Shown piece after piece: positions 1-13,000 of a DNA stretch of 64,000 nucleotides. The stretch's first letter is position 1, and every line of letters starts with the position of its first letter. The position numbers and the translations under genes were made by a program. The notes beneath the pieces are model-generated. The model had not been told where the DNA came from, searched no databases, and saw only the letters and a program-made list of their open reading frames with translations. Source of the DNA: Welwitschia mirabilis (taxonomy: Eukaryota > Gnetophyta > Gnetopsida > Welwitschiales); contig JBOZIK010000001.1 in NCBI GenBank assembly GCA_051453625.1, positions 262,645,094 to 262,709,093 of the forward strand. The letters are read 5' to 3'.

Positions 1-2665
1 AAAATCTACCTTGTGGATAACGTAGAACTTGTTAGACAACCCTAAAGTAGAACTAATATAGACCTTAAGTAAGTTGTTAAGGATGAAATTATTAAGTTAA
101 TAAATGCTGGAATCATTTATATCATAGCTAATAGTGAGTAGACTAACTCTTTGATGGTAGTGTCTAAGAAAAGTGGAAAATGACGAATGTGTATTAATTT
201 CCAAAAAAAAAAAAAAAAAATAAAGTAACCAAAAAAGATAAGTGTCCTTTTCTTTTATTGATTAGATACTTTATAAAATATGAGTACATGCTTTTTATTA
301 TTTTCTTAATGGATATAGTAGTTAAAATAAATTTTGTATTACAGGTGAAAATCAAGCTAAAACTACTTTCATGTTATATTTTTGTACTTTTTCTTTTAGA
401 TGCATGTCTTTTTGGATTTTTCAATGCTCTTAGTACTTTTTAACATGCTATAATGGAAATGTTTCCTAATATGTCAGAGAATTTGATAGAAATATTTATG
501 GTTGACTTCTCTATTTATACTAAAAATTTTGAATAAATCTTAGAAAGATTAGAGAAAGTCCTTAATAGATATATTTTGAGTTTCCTACATTTGAGTTGAA
601 AGACAAGTTTATTTTTAGTTAAGAATGGAGTTGTTTTAGGTTATTATATTTTAAAAAAAAAGGATTACAATGGACCTAGAAAAGGTTAATATCATTTAAA
701 ACCTAACTCTCCTAATAAATTTAAACTAAGTTTAATCCTTTCTTAGTTAATATGGCTTTTATCATTAATTCTATTAAGGATTATGTAAAAATTTCTAAGC
801 CCCTCTACTTTTTACTAAAAAGAAAGCTAAATTTGAATAGAATAAATCTTGTCATCTTGCTTTTAATAAATCTAAATTTAAAATTTCTTATTCTCATACT
901 ATAATGAGACTCAATTGAAAAAAATATTTTGAATTGATGTCTGATGTTAGTAATTTTATTTTGAATGGGGTACTTCGTTAAAAGTATGAAAATTATTTTA
1001 AATTTATATCTTACTATAGTAAAACTCTATCTATAACTTAAATGTATTACATAACTACATAGAAGGAAATGTTAGCAATTATCTTTTGCCTTGATACATT
1101 TAAATATTATCTTTTAGGATTTTATGTAAATGTTTATATATATCACACTGCAATTCGATACCTTATGACTAAGAAAGATTCTAGTTCTAGATTAATTAGG
1201 TGAATCCTCCTTATATAAGAATTTAATTTAATAATCATTGATAAATCAATAAAGAATAATTGTATTTTAATATATTTTCTTATCTTTCTCCTCCTCTATA
1301 TAATTTAGTGAGTGATGATTCTTTTTTAGATGCTACTCACCCTCCTTCTTTGTATGTTGATATTGTTAATTATCTTATTACCATGCAAACATCACAACAC
1401 TAGACCTATAATAAATGAAAATCCTTTCTCCATAGAATTTATAACTATGAGTGGATAGAACCACATCTATTTCATATGTGTAAATACCAAATTATGCAAA
1501 CATGTGTGCCTAATTGCAAAATATCTAATACCCTTTGTCTTTATCATAATGGTATTTGTGAAGGTTATTTTTATGGATAGAAAATAGCTATAAAAATTCT
1601 TTATATTGGTTTTTATTGGCCTACTTCTTTTTAGAATTTTTTTGATTTTGCTAGAAGGTGTAATTCTTGTTAATGTTATGGTAGCCTTATTCATGCCTAA
1701 GAGATGCTCCTTAGATATATTCTTGAATGTAAACGTTTTGATTGTTATGAAATTTATTTTATAGGCCCTATTGACCCAGTTCTAATAATAAAAATTACAT
1801 TTTAATGGGTATAGGTTATGTTAATAATTGCATTGAAGCTATTTCCACTCCTTTGAATGATGCCCAAACTATTTATACTTTGTTTAAAACTCATTTTTTT
1901 CAATGATTTGATTTTTTAAGGATTATTATTAGTGACTAAAAATTAATTTTATAAGTTAACTTTTTAGGAAACATCTTATATTCATTAGAATAGAATATAG
2001 AATAGCTTATGCTTATTATCCTCAGATCAATGGTCAAGATAAAAATTTAAATAGATAAATTAAGAAAATTTTAGAAAAACTTATCTCTATTAGTAAGAAA
2101 TCTTGGACTTTCAAGATTCACAATGTTCTTTGGGCTTATTGTACTACATGATATAATTATTTGGTTTTTCAATTTATGCACTTGTGTATAGTAAAGGTTG
2201 TGTTTTACTTGTTGATGTGTGTCATAACTTTTATCTTATTTTTTATCAACTTAATCTTGTAAAATTTTATTAAAATCTTAAACATATATTATCCCAATTA
2301 GATCATCTTGATAAAAAATGTACTCATACTATACATTGTCAATTAATCCACAAAGCCCAAGCTAAGTTTAAACATGATAGAAAGTTACTTCACAAAAAGT
2401 TTAAACCTATAGAACTTTTCATTTTATATAATATTAGAGTACATCTTTTGAATAACAACTTGATCTCTAAATGGTTATATCCTTATCTTATAAAAAGAGT
2501 GCATTCTAATAGCTCTATTAAGATTTTAGACTTAGAGTCTAAAAAGATTCAAAATGTTAATGGACAAAGGTTAAAACTATATAAAAAATCTTTTAATGTA
2601 ATCTTAAACATGTTATAAGCATTTGTTTTAGAGGTTCTTCTTAATAAGAAGGACTTTCATCCTAT
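1..2665 (+). pseudogene. pol: pol remnant of element A: RT, RNase H, integrase
   Basis: Decayed polyprotein copying RNA into DNA and integrating it. RT starts at base 1 (decayed form of the I-Y-L-E-D-N-A-K-P box), with the C-I-N-F region near 185-205. An 18-A run at 206-223 breaks the frame. The catalytic box near 490-510 reads F-M-V-D, so the first Asp is lost. RNase H spans about 900-1210 (Y-Y-S-K-T-L near 1010, the R-L-I-R-W-I-L position near 1180-1205 with W as a stop). Integrase follows: the C-x-x-C region reads C-N-S-C-Q-C-Y-G near 1660-1680, E-I-Y-F-I-G near 1750, the second acidic site reads I-S-D followed by a stop near 1927, and A-Y-Y-P-Q-I-N-G near 2010-2035. The end matches the C-terminus in copy E. 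Domains are clear; exact limits are approximate. Confidence 0.85.
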
Positions 2666-4780
2666 CATCATCTAAATTATTTAGTTTATTTCTTTGGTAT
2701 ATGTTATAATGTCACTTGATTATCATTTAAACATGACTTATGTTTTTCTTTATGAAGCTTTCATTAGTATTTATATTTGAGAATCTTATAGTGATAGGAT
2801 TAAATTAACCCAATCTTGAGACATTTTCATATCTATAGACTCCACTTTAAAGGAAGAGGTCTTAGTTCTTATGCTTTATTTTTTGAATGCTATAGGTCTT
2901 TGGTTGGTTAGTATTCTTCTATTCTATCTTTCATCTCACTTATTCACCTTTCTCTTTTTGAGTGTATGATCATATAGTAATTATTCATAAAAAAGAAAAA
3001 AGAAATAATGGTTATGATCTATTGTAGTTGTGTTAAACAAAAATATATAGTCATCATAATAACCTCTCACACTAAGATAAATTTTTTCGAAAGGAGCATT
3101 TGGTAGTATTGTTAGCTATGGAAACTCCACTAGGGGGTTAGTTGTCCATGCTTCATAGGTCCCCTCATCATGCAATAAACTATGAGCTTATGGGATCAAT
3201 GATGTTCTTGGTATCATTAGATGCATAGCTTATTTTCTAGACTCTTAGTATTCCTACATGATCATTTTACTTTTTAGAATCTAGGTGTGTTTTAGTGTGT
3301 GAGTAGGTGAGTTCATTTGTAAGTAGCTTTTGATCTTATTATTCATTACTTTAGGCACTTAAATTTTTGATATCATTATAATCACTATCTTTTTAAATGA
3401 AAATTTATGAAGTTATACATTTTGTAATGCATTTTTACTTAGTTGGCTTTATTATATCTTTCTTGGGGGGTTTGTTAGAATAGAATTGATACGTAATCTT
3501 ATTTGTGTTCATTATGTCCATTTTTGTTCTACTTTTCTTTAGTCTTTAATTTTATTATTTGAAAGTCATTTTTCCATTCGCTCATATTTACATAAGACCT
3601 TATCATTTATAGTTTTTTTTGGTATTCATTCATGCTAAATCATTTTCATAATTAAATATAAAATCTTTTATGTTTCATGGCTTTAATAATATTCTATATA
3701 TTTTTTGAAGTTCTACACTTTGTCTTATTTAATTTTTAATTCAGAAAAATTTATTAGGTTTTAGCTAGTTAGTATGTTTTCTTTAGCCATAGTTTTTATT
3801 CATTTTGATTTTTTTACTCCATCTTGATTTTCATACTTCTTTCTCATTCCCTATTTTTCTAAGATTTTTGATAAATTTTGATATCTTCATGATCATATCT
3901 AAATCTTACTTTCTTAGTTGACATGTTTATTTTTACAAAATTTTCTAAAGTTCCATTGTCCACCTAGTCATCTAGATGACATAGGTGAAGAACAATCTAA
4001 TTTTTTCTAAGAGTCGTTATAGGGTTGTCATTTGGATGATGTGACTAGATGATAGTACAATAAAACTATGGAGAAACCATTTCTTCCTTATTTTTCTTTA
4101 TTTTCTCATTATTTTCAACTATTTTTTAAACAATGACAAGTTTCCTAATCCTTTCCATTACACTGTATTTTGTCCCAACCATATTTGCTTTCATATTTCC
4201 TAGTTTTATACAAATTTTTGAAAATAACTTATATTTTTATCTCCCTCATATTTTTTAATTTTTTCTCCTATTTTTAGCCTTTTTATGCATAATTTTCACA
4301 TATATTCATCCATTTTTCATGTTATTAATTTGAAACTTATCGATTTGATTTTCACTATGTATTTCAAAAGCTATGATTAATTGTGCATTTAATAAGAAAA
4401 CTTTAGATTTCTATCTTTTAAACTTAATTTATTACAAACCATAAGTTAAAACATAGTAATCTTTTAGGGTAAATTGATCAATTTAATGTACTCTATAATC
4501 TTACTAGATTAGAGTTTTCTTTTGAGCACTTTGAATTTTTACCTTATGTGGGGCCCACTTAAAAACTATTTTTTCATTTTTCATGTGTTTCACAATTTTG
4601 TTTTCATGACTAGGTAATACAAGATGTATTAACATCTTTTGAGGAGGGAAAAATGTATTTTCATCATTTATTAAGCATGCATGTGACATATTTATCTTGT
4701 CCATTTGTTCTCGCATAACTTTTTTACATATTTTTAATTGAGTAGGCCTTGTACACATATAGATAGATAGGTTGATACTA
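2666..4780 (+). other. 3' non-coding region of element A
   Basis: Long AT-rich stretch between pol and the downstream ORF, with no coding frame I can support. It holds blocks shared with the other copies: one around 3090-3260 (matches 23490-23690, 36260-36440, 46780-46960, 53590-53780) and one around 3950-4080 with a perfect 14-base palindrome at 3967-3980 (matches 37600-37710 and 54510-54620). A short minus-strand frame near 4504-4758 has no counterpart in the other copies and is not a gene. Confidence 0.75.
3967..3980. other. Perfect palindrome GTCATCTAGATGAC in 3' region of A
   Basis: Fourteen bases equal to their own reverse complement. Decayed versions sit at the matching place in copies C (about 37605-37640) and E (about 54515-54535), each followed 40-80 bases later by a second related motif and then a conserved ata(a)aaac-like string. 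Function unknown; it could form a small hairpin in the transcript. Confidence 0.7.
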
Positions 4781-4799
4781 AAACCAAAGATATCAAATA

Positions 4800-5998
4800 G
4801 GAGGTAAATCTTTTAGGACTATTAGAGGTTGACTATGCTAAGCATTTGCATCTCCCATCTTAACACGAATGATTACTTACTATTTAGATAGCCACTATAC
4901 ATGTCGAGTGTCATTTTGAAGGTTTTATAAGTAGACTAGAGCTAGAGGTGGATAGGAGGCTCTCAGATTTATAGCTCCATTGAATTTTGGATACACATGA
5001 GACTTATTATATATTAGAAACTAGGGAATTCTATGACACCATGTACATCGAGTGTCAATCAGACTCTTATGATTACCTTGTTAACATGATTATAGCTTTC
5101 ATACAGGACCATGAAATAGCTATACTCTTAAATTACATTGTAATAGTAATAGATTTAGATGGAATTGGAAGTTTACATATTCACTCTACTAGAGGTAAAT
5201 ATGAGTTTCACACATATGCTAGAATACTTGACATCCTAATAGACTTAACGCTGAAGAAGTAGGGTGTTCTTATTACTCAGTTAATTCCTACATAAAGAGT
5301 TCCACATAGAGGGCTAATCCACAACATAAGCTCATCAGTTTGTGATAGCTACATGATGATCACACATTTAGATATTTTAGTAGTATTTATGTAGGAAGAG
5401 TAGATGGATTTACTGATATTCATATGAAGTAGACTGAGGTCAATTGTCAAGGCATGGTAGTTATTGATTTTAGGGTATCAAGGTCTCTTCTCAACCTTAT
5501 TCCGATAATTTTACATACTTGACTTATGGGTGAGTATCATCTTTTACACATTCAGACTTCCACTTTCTATCTTCACCACATGGACATATAGATATTAGAA
5601 GAGGCAAATATACCTTAGGTACAAAAATATGTGATTATGATTACTTTGAAATAGATCTAAACCATCCTATTAAAGACCACTAAGACTATCAAGGGTTTCA
5701 TGGATAGATATATCTAGAAATTAGATCAAAGAATCCAAACATTATAGTAAAGGATCTAGATAGTTAAGAAGAAAATCTAGTACTCTAAAAATTAGATAGT
5801 CAACATACTACCACACATCATATCTATTGAGTGGACTGTTACATTAGATATTCTAGAGTTTATTCAAGTATAGGGAGATGAGATAGTTAGATCTATTATT
5901 ACATCATTTGATCCATGTCTCCCTATGAATCCTAAGCATTCTCCATCTTTTCCACCTATACCTAATCCTGCTGCACATATAGAGTTTATTTTGCAACA
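4800..5998 (+). pseudogene. Unidentified ORF downstream of pol, element A copy
   Basis: I do not recognise this protein. The best-preserved part is an open frame of 91 codons at 4987-5262 (first codon TTG, so not the true start). Alignment by eye with copies C (38470-39560) and E (55320-56720) shows the frame once ran further both ways, to roughly 400 codons. Conserved traits: an E-T-R/M-E/K-F-Y motif, a hydrophobic central part, an L-H-I-H segment, a P-H-R-G-L-I-H-N segment near 5300, an L/I-rich heptad-like stretch with repeated D-Q-R-I/T near 5700-5800 that looks like a coiled coil, and a proline-rich tail near 5930-5980. It lies between integrase and the polypurine tract, where Athila-group elements often carry an extra, sometimes envelope-like, ORF. 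I see no clear signal peptide or transmembrane segment, so I make no envelope claim. Confidence 0.6.
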
Positions 5999-6528
5999 TT
6001 GAGAGATGTTATTTTATCATATTTTGTATCTTCCTTTCTATATATTTTTGTACCAAAATTCATGATTATATATTCATATATCATTTTGAATTTAGCATGA
6101 TGTAATTTTATCTAATTTTCATGTCTTTCTTGTGTTTCATATCACATGACAGGGATTAATTATATTGCCATAATTCTTTATTTACTATACGTTTTAGTGG
6201 AGGGATTTTAATTATTAGTGTATTTGCTAATTATTTATGTAAAAAATTTTATCATAAGTTTCTATTCTCCAATAATCATTTTTGAGCTTCTCATCCCCTT
6301 TATCATCTAGACAATAAGCGGGATGACGAAAAGGCTAGTAACTTGATTAGGTAAAACATTTAGTTTTATATTTTTTACGTATTTCAGGCTATATCTTTAA
6401 GATTTTTAAGAAATTTTATAATATAAATTTTTATTATATTAGTTTTTTTTATTATTAGATAAGTTGGTTTACAATCATAGTTTATTACCTAGATTTATCA
6501 AGAAGTAATAAGGCTAAGTAGGGGACTA
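5999..6528 (+). other. Region between extra ORF and 3' LTR of element A
   Basis: Non-coding, conserved with 39560-40120 (C) and 56720-57242 (E). It contains the string gtggagggattttaattatt near 6196, and a decayed inverted pair near 6301-6328 (atcatctagac ... gggatgac) of the palindrome class noted elsewhere. Confidence 0.7.
6508..6528 (+). promoter_or_regulatory. Polypurine tract (plus-strand primer), element A
   Basis: Purine-rich string with aggctaagtaggggacta directly before the TG that begins the LTR. The same arrangement precedes the LTRs at 40121 (aaggctaagtatgggaata) and 57243. This is the usual plus-strand primer site of LTR elements. The purine run is broken by single T and C bases, consistent with decay. 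Confidence 0.75.
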
Positions 6529-7637
6529 TGTTCTTTTGCTAACTTACATATATTTAAGAAGGTTTTTTAAGTAGTATTATAAGATATTAGATAGGTTTAT
6601 GCTAAGTTTTTATAATAATGAATAGTTGAGATAAAATATTAAAAAACACATAAACTTTATAACAATTTATAACATTTAAAGTAGTTTATAATATTTTTAA
6701 TTTTAAAGGAAACTTTCTACAAACATTAAGAATAATGCCTTACATGGACACTTGTAAAAAGCCTATCATCGACTTCATCATCTGGATGACTATATGGATT
6801 ATAGAATAATTAAATCCAATGAGGATACTAATTAAAATAAATTTGGCTAATGACATGAAATTCTTATTAGGTGGCATTTTCTCCTATAGCATCTAGACAA
6901 CCAGAAGGACAATATCTATCATAATGCTTCATTGAACTTTACATAACTTTTATCATTTATCTTTATTTCTCTTACATGATTGTTATGTTTGTACCTACAT
7001 CTATTTATCTTGTTTATTTATTTGTAAGTATACTTATTAATAAGTATCAATTCCACCCTCAACTCCTACTTGTCTTTGTTTACACTAGAAATCCTTATGA
7101 TAGGAGATCGAAGGGCTAGAGATACATCCCTTATAGTTGTAGAGACACATCTTTTTTGGTGTTGGGATATGCCTTCTTCATTAAGGTATAGCTGCTTTGT
7201 ATCATAGATGTTGATTTAAAATTAATTAAAGAACTATTTTTTATTTTCTTATGCTTATTGTATTACTTACCCCTTATAGTTTATGTTTCTTCTAATTCTG
7301 TAATAGCTTCTTAAGTAATATAGGTTATGAGAGCAACTATGTCAAAGTTGATCATTATTAGTTTAAGTGCATTATCTTTTTCTTTTTTGGATTAACTTTA
7401 CATGAGTGTGTTTGGATTATGATTTCTACATTGCATTCTATTTCTACTATTAGAATATGTAAGTGTTTTTTTATTGAAATTAGTCCTCATTTTTCTAGCC
7501 TAGGCCTTTGACATATTATGAAATTCAAGTTCACTCCCATCTATATTAGTGTATTTTGTTATGCAAAATCTATATTTATTTTTAAATGACAGGATCTTCT
7601 TAAGAGCATAATGTTTTCCCAAAAATGCACTGCAACA
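6529..7637 (+). repeat. 3' LTR of element A
   Basis: Starts with TGTT after the polypurine tract and ends ...gcactgcaaca. Length 1109 bases. It aligns along its whole length by eye with LTRs at 15476-16737, 40121-41373 and 57243-58283. Shared landmarks: a block near 6540-6610, the palindrome remnant near 6776-6790, a probable promoter region near 7030-7060, the gatcgaagggctagag block near 7108, and the LTR end. It contains no genes. Confidence 0.85.
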
Positions 7638-8056
7638 TAAATTTTACTTATTAACAAAATATTTTTGTTTTTATAATTATACATTTTTAGATACTAATAG
7701 ATTTTTTCTTTAGAAATTAAGTTAATATGCTTGCTAATTAATAGGTTGGTTAGTTAGTATCTTAATAAAATAGTATATATTTTTTATGTTATTAAGTTAT
7801 AGGTACAAAATGCTATTTGGCACAAGGATGGAAGAGAAGGAGGAGATGGCAAAAAGATAGTAACAAGCTCAATCATAGACCTATTCCTAAGGAGCAAAGG
7901 AAGGAAATAGTAAAATAGAAAGGGATATAAGGAAGAGATCACCATCAAAGGTAGAGATTTTTTTGAAAAATATATCTAGAAATAGAACTCAATAGCAAGG
8001 TCAGGAGTGAAGATTTAGCCATTCTACAAAGGGTGTAACAACATCTACAATGCTCC
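7638..8056. other. Unassigned sequence after element A
   Basis: No family or gene recognised. The part 7810-8056 is more purine-rich (many aag/gga/agg) than its surroundings and could be a decayed gag or exon, but no frame supports either. Confidence 0.4.
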
Positions 8057-8601
8057 NNNNNNNNNNNNNNNNNNNNNNNNNNNNNNNNNNNNNNNNNNNN
8101 NNNNNNNNNNNNNNNNNNNNNNNNNNNNNNNNNNNNNNNNNNNNNNNNNNNNNNNNNNNNNNNNNNNNNNNNNNNNNNNNNNNNNNNNNNNNNNNNNNNN
8201 NNNNNNNNNNNNNNNNNNNNNNNNNNNNNNNNNNNNNNNNNNNNNNNNNNNNNNNNNNNNNNNNNNNNNNNNNNNNNNNNNNNNNNNNNNNNNNNNNNNN
8301 NNNNNNNNNNNNNNNNNNNNNNNNNNNNNNNNNNNNNNNNNNNNNNNNNNNNNNNNNNNNNNNNNNNNNNNNNNNNNNNNNNNNNNNNNNNNNNNNNNNN
8401 NNNNNNNNNNNNNNNNNNNNNNNNNNNNNNNNNNNNNNNNNNNNNNNNNNNNNNNNNNNNNNNNNNNNNNNNNNNNNNNNNNNNNNNNNNNNNNNNNNNN
8501 NNNNNNNNNNNNNNNNNNNNNNNNNNNNNNNNNNNNNNNNNNNNNNNNNNNNNNNNNNNNNNNNNNNNNNNNNNNNNNNNNNNNNNNNNNNNNNNNNNNN
8601 N
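8057..8601. other. Assembly gap (545 N)
   Basis: Run of N. Any reading frame across it is meaningless. A second gap lies at 8861-8952. Confidence 0.99.
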
Positions 8602-11600
8602 CTAATTGGTTGATTAAATTTTGAATGTATGAATTTTCATTTTTTAAAGAAATCTTAGGGTGATTTCTCTACCTATGATTATATGCACTTGAATAGGAAT
8701 CATTTTTTTAAATTTTTCTATTAGTATCCTACCTTATTTACTTGTGTCTTTACCATGTTTTAAAATAAGTAAATGGAGAAGTAATTAGCTACTTATTAGG
8801 TATTTAAGTGGAAAATCAAACATTCTAGTTTAGATGTTATAGGTAAAGGTAAGAAAGAGGNNNNNNNNNNNNNNNNNNNNNNNNNNNNNNNNNNNNNNNN
8901 NNNNNNNNNNNNNNNNNNNNNNNNNNNNNNNNNNNNNNNNNNNNNNNNNNNNAGATTATGAAATCAGGATGATTTACTATGTTTTTCTCAATATTAAAAA
9001 CTCTTTATTATAGTGTCAAGATAATTTCAAAACTTCATTTAAGGTCATTTTAAGAAAATTTATCCTACTCATCATCTTATCAATTATTTATGAATAACCC
9101 ATCATAACAAAAACTTATTTCCCTTTCTATTGTTAATCCATACTAAGTTCTTTTTTTTTATAAGTTCTTAAATATTTCTAGGCCTTTAAAAAATGTTTTG
9201 TAATTCTTTTAGTAATAGTTTATTTATCTCTCTTCTTATGGAATTTACCTTATGATTTGGAAAGAATTTGGAGGTGAAAATCTCATTTAGATTAGACTAA
9301 GTTCAAGTTAAAAAGGGCTTGAGGATGTAGATCCATGATTTTGCCTTCCTTTTTAAACAAAATGAGAATAACAAGAGTGTCATATGTATTTTGATATTAG
9401 GGTACCATTGGTAGTACATAATTAAATTCTTTAAGGTATAGATATTATTCCTTGGATTCTAAACCATGAAAGTAAAATAAAGTTGGATGGTAGAAGGCTT
9501 GAATTGTAACCTTTAGTTTATGAATGATTGTCCAGTACATGAAGGTATTCATAAGCATTATGATTGAAGGTAATCGTAAAGGTTTTACTTAGGTTGATTA
9601 TTATGGGTTGCATTAGCTTAAGCTTTTGCCACTTTTTGGTAAAGTAGTAGATAGTTAATTAGTCTATTATATCCTAATTTCACAATGATTTATTAAAGGT
9701 AAACTAAGAATTAAATAAGCCATTTATTTATTTTTCTTCTTGTTAAGATGAAAAAAATTTTTTCTCTTTGATTATTATTTAGGTTTTCTTAAGAGTTGGA
9801 GGCTTGTTTCCTTTAGGTATTATCATGAGGTTGGATTCACTATTTTTATTATTTAGAAAAGGGATTCATATAAGTAAAGGAATTTTGAGATAATATGTCT
9901 GACTCATCATAGATCTAAGTCATGCAAGGTTTATAATAGATTTCCAACACATTTCAAGATGGTTTTGTACAAAGCCCAAAAAAAGAAATTTTTGTGAGTT
10001 TTACTTGAGGGTTTAAATAAATCTTTAAAGATTGTTCTTTCAAAATGTTAATGACACTATTTAGGGAAGGTAATAATACAAGTTTTGTTACATGTTTTAA
10101 TCTCAAAAAAAAAAAAAAGATAGGTTTATAAATGCTCTATGAACCATTCAACATAGCAGGGTTTTAGAAAACTGTGATAATAATGGAAAATGTAAGTGCA
10201 TAAAAAACCAATATTTAATAAAATTATAAAACTTTTACATTTTTAGTGTTTATAACACTAAATAAAATTTAAATGTCAAATTATAAAATCATAAGAAATA
10301 ATGAGAGAATGAAAGTTAAAATATTTTTATTTTTTTCCTATGACAACCTACAAATACATTATTAGACATACATATAGAAAAAACTTTAAAAAATTTAAAG
10401 TCAAGCTAGTTCATGTATCCTTGAAATAGCAAGTATTAACTACTATAAGGAAATAATAAGTACATAAAAGAAAGAAAAGAAAAATGTTTGTAAGAAAAAG
10501 AAGCTTGTTCTCTTTTTACAAGCTACTAAAATATTATTTCTAGTAATGGCATCAAAATTTATTTATTTTATATAATGAATTGGATTTAACTGATTTAGTA
10601 TTTAGTATTATTATTTTTATAGGGATAACTAAAGTAGGTTTTTAGAAGTTACACACTCTTACTTCTTGGAAATTATAATTAAGAGAAAAAAAATGGAATA
10701 GTTAATAGTAGTAGGTTTAAAACATCAACTTGGAAAAATAGAAAAGTAAACAAGATTTAATTATTTACTAACTTGTTCATTAACAATATGATATCTTATA
10801 TTTTCTTATCCTAAATAAGCATTTTTTCTCTTACTTTTTCTCTTCTTTCATTATTTAATATTATTACATAATAGACACAATGGAACCTAGGATGAAATTT
10901 CACTTATTCTTCTATTAGTATTTTATATTTCCAGAAAATCAAATTATATCATTATTATATATTTATCTTAATTCCTAGATTTTTTTGATTTACAAATAAT
11001 AGCAATGTTATAAGTTTATATCCTTCATTTGTTCTTAGTTTTCTATAACATAAAAGGATCTCTTATAAATAATTAAGAAGATGTAAACTTATTATAAATA
11101 TACATGAATAAGTTTAAGGATAATACCTAATTAATATAATAGGAGTTTATAACTCTCATTAATGGCATTCCAACTTGATATTTAGTTACCCTTCAGATGT
11201 CAGTTGGTTTTAGTTTACGTTCTAAAATATAAAAACATGATTAGGTTTAACTTCATAAGATTTCATTTCACTTTGATGTACCCCCAATATAGGTGATAAG
11301 TGGTATGTAAGATTGATGCATACTTACAAATAATTCTTGCTTTTTTGAAATATCTTTTAATGATGTAACATGACTCATTAATATCAAGCACTCAAGATAT
11401 TAAGTCAAAATACATTTATACATGGATATATTAGGAGAGTGATGATTAAATACACTTCCAGAAAGGTATTATAAAAAAATTTAATGCAATGCACCTTAGT
11501 GATGAAATCAAAGTGTGGAGATGGTTATTATTAGAACTATCTTATTTATTCTTACTTTATAAATACACCACATAAATGCATACATAAAATTATAAATAAT

Positions 11601-13000
11601 ATGGATATTTAATGGAATATTTTCCTAGTTATAATAATTTTAATCATTATTAGGTTTATTTTATAGAAACAATCCTAAGAAAGAAAACAAACATCATATA
11701 ATAATTTTATTTTAAGATTACAGGAATGAAAATCTAAATAAAGGAAATATTATTTTCTATTATTTATTTTCATAACAACATAAGAAATGAAACATTTATC
11801 ATATTACATCTTGATATTATACTTAAAGAAAGTAAACCATACTTGGATCTATGCAATCNNNNNNNNNNNNNNNNNNNNNNNNNNNNNNNNNNNNNNNNNN
11901 NNNNNNNNNNNNNNNNNNNNNNNNNNNNNNNNNNNNNNNNNNNNNNNNNNNNNNNNNNNNNNNNNNNNNNNNNNNNNNNNATTATAAGTTCAAAAAATAA
12001 TTACTAAATTAAAGACTATTTATATTATTTAAACTACTAAAGTGAAAACACTTACAAGCATACACGTCTAAAGTAAGATAAAGGAAAAAAGTAAAAGAGA
12101 TATTTCTATAAATAAAATATTATCTCTAAGTAGTTTAAATTAAGGATACTAATAAAAACATATTTTATATAGTTAATTTTCGTATATAATTTTATGTAAA
12201 AAGTTTTCTATAATTTAAAGCATTAATTATAACATTATTAAGCTCTAATAAGATAACATAGTTAAAAATTAATAATTAAATAATTATAAAGAAAAAATAA
12301 ATTATAGTAGTCTTTCGCAAAATAGAGTCTAAGAATATGCTCAGAATTTAATTAAACTGTCTTGAAATTCTAAAAATTTTATTTATAAGGTCATCATTTA
12401 AGGTTAAAAATTATCAAATATTCTAAAATTACAATCCTACTACACTACATTATAATGACCATAACTTTCCAAATACTTTTACTTTCTAAATGATTCAAGA
12501 TTTTTTTAAAATATTATTTAAGTTCCTACACATTAAGATGCTCAAGTTTATAGATATCTTAATTGATGGTTCTAAAAACATAAATTAATTGCTTACTATT
12601 TTCTTCATTTACTTCTAAATGTATTTTAAATTTTTTTACATTTTTACATTCATAACATAATTTTATACTTAGAAAAAAATTTCACTAGGTTATAGCTACT
12701 AATCAATAAACTATAATATTTTAATTCTATGTTTATATTCTAGAAATCTAAATTTTTCTAAATAAAATATAGTAGAGGTTTGATAAATAATTACATACTA
12801 ATTTGAACTAGTACAATAATAAATATAGTAGACAAACTCATTATTTACAATATAGCTTTGAAAAATACTACTAACGCAAATCAATTTAAGAAGGAAAATC
12901 AAATCAATTTACAAGAGCATTTACTTAAGATTTAGGATTACAATAAAGGAGTACAAGATTAAATGAGATTTTTAAGGATTAGACTTTGCTTTTAATAAGA
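8602..13000. other. Unassigned AT-rich region
   Basis: Contains gaps at 8861-8952 and 11859-11980. No open frame or family can be supported. A 34-base stretch near 9580-9614 faintly resembles the zinc-finger/catalytic start of a Ty3 integrase but is too short and frame-broken to call. A run of A at 10107-10119. The 12300-12560 part resembles generic plant LTR text (ccataactttcc followed by a gattcaag-like string), without proof. Probably very old transposon debris. Confidence 0.5.

Larger units (their letters stand above)
1..7637 (+). mobile_element. Element A: 5'-truncated Athila-like Ty3/gypsy retrotransposon
   Basis: The window opens inside the reverse transcriptase of an LTR retrotransposon. 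Order seen: RT, RNase H, integrase, non-coding 3' region, a decayed extra ORF, polypurine tract, and an LTR ending at 7637. Gag, protease and the 5' LTR would lie to the left of the window. The same order recurs in copies B, C and E, which fixes the boundaries. RT and integrase motifs are of the plant Athila branch of Ty3/gypsy, and the long 3' region with an extra ORF also fits that branch. Every frame carries many stops, so the copy is dead. The five bases after the LTR (taaat) could be a target-site copy, but the partner is not visible. Confidence 0.85.

Noticed and set aside
4504-4758. 84-codon minus-strand frame
   Set aside because: In the element 3' region; not open in the matching parts of C or E.
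4800-5998. Calling the downstream ORF an envelope protein
   Set aside because: Position fits, but no signal peptide, cleavage site or membrane anchor is visible.
9575-9614. Possible integrase K-V-L ... Y-Y-W string on the + strand
   Set aside because: Needs a frameshift within 12 codons and nothing downstream supports it.
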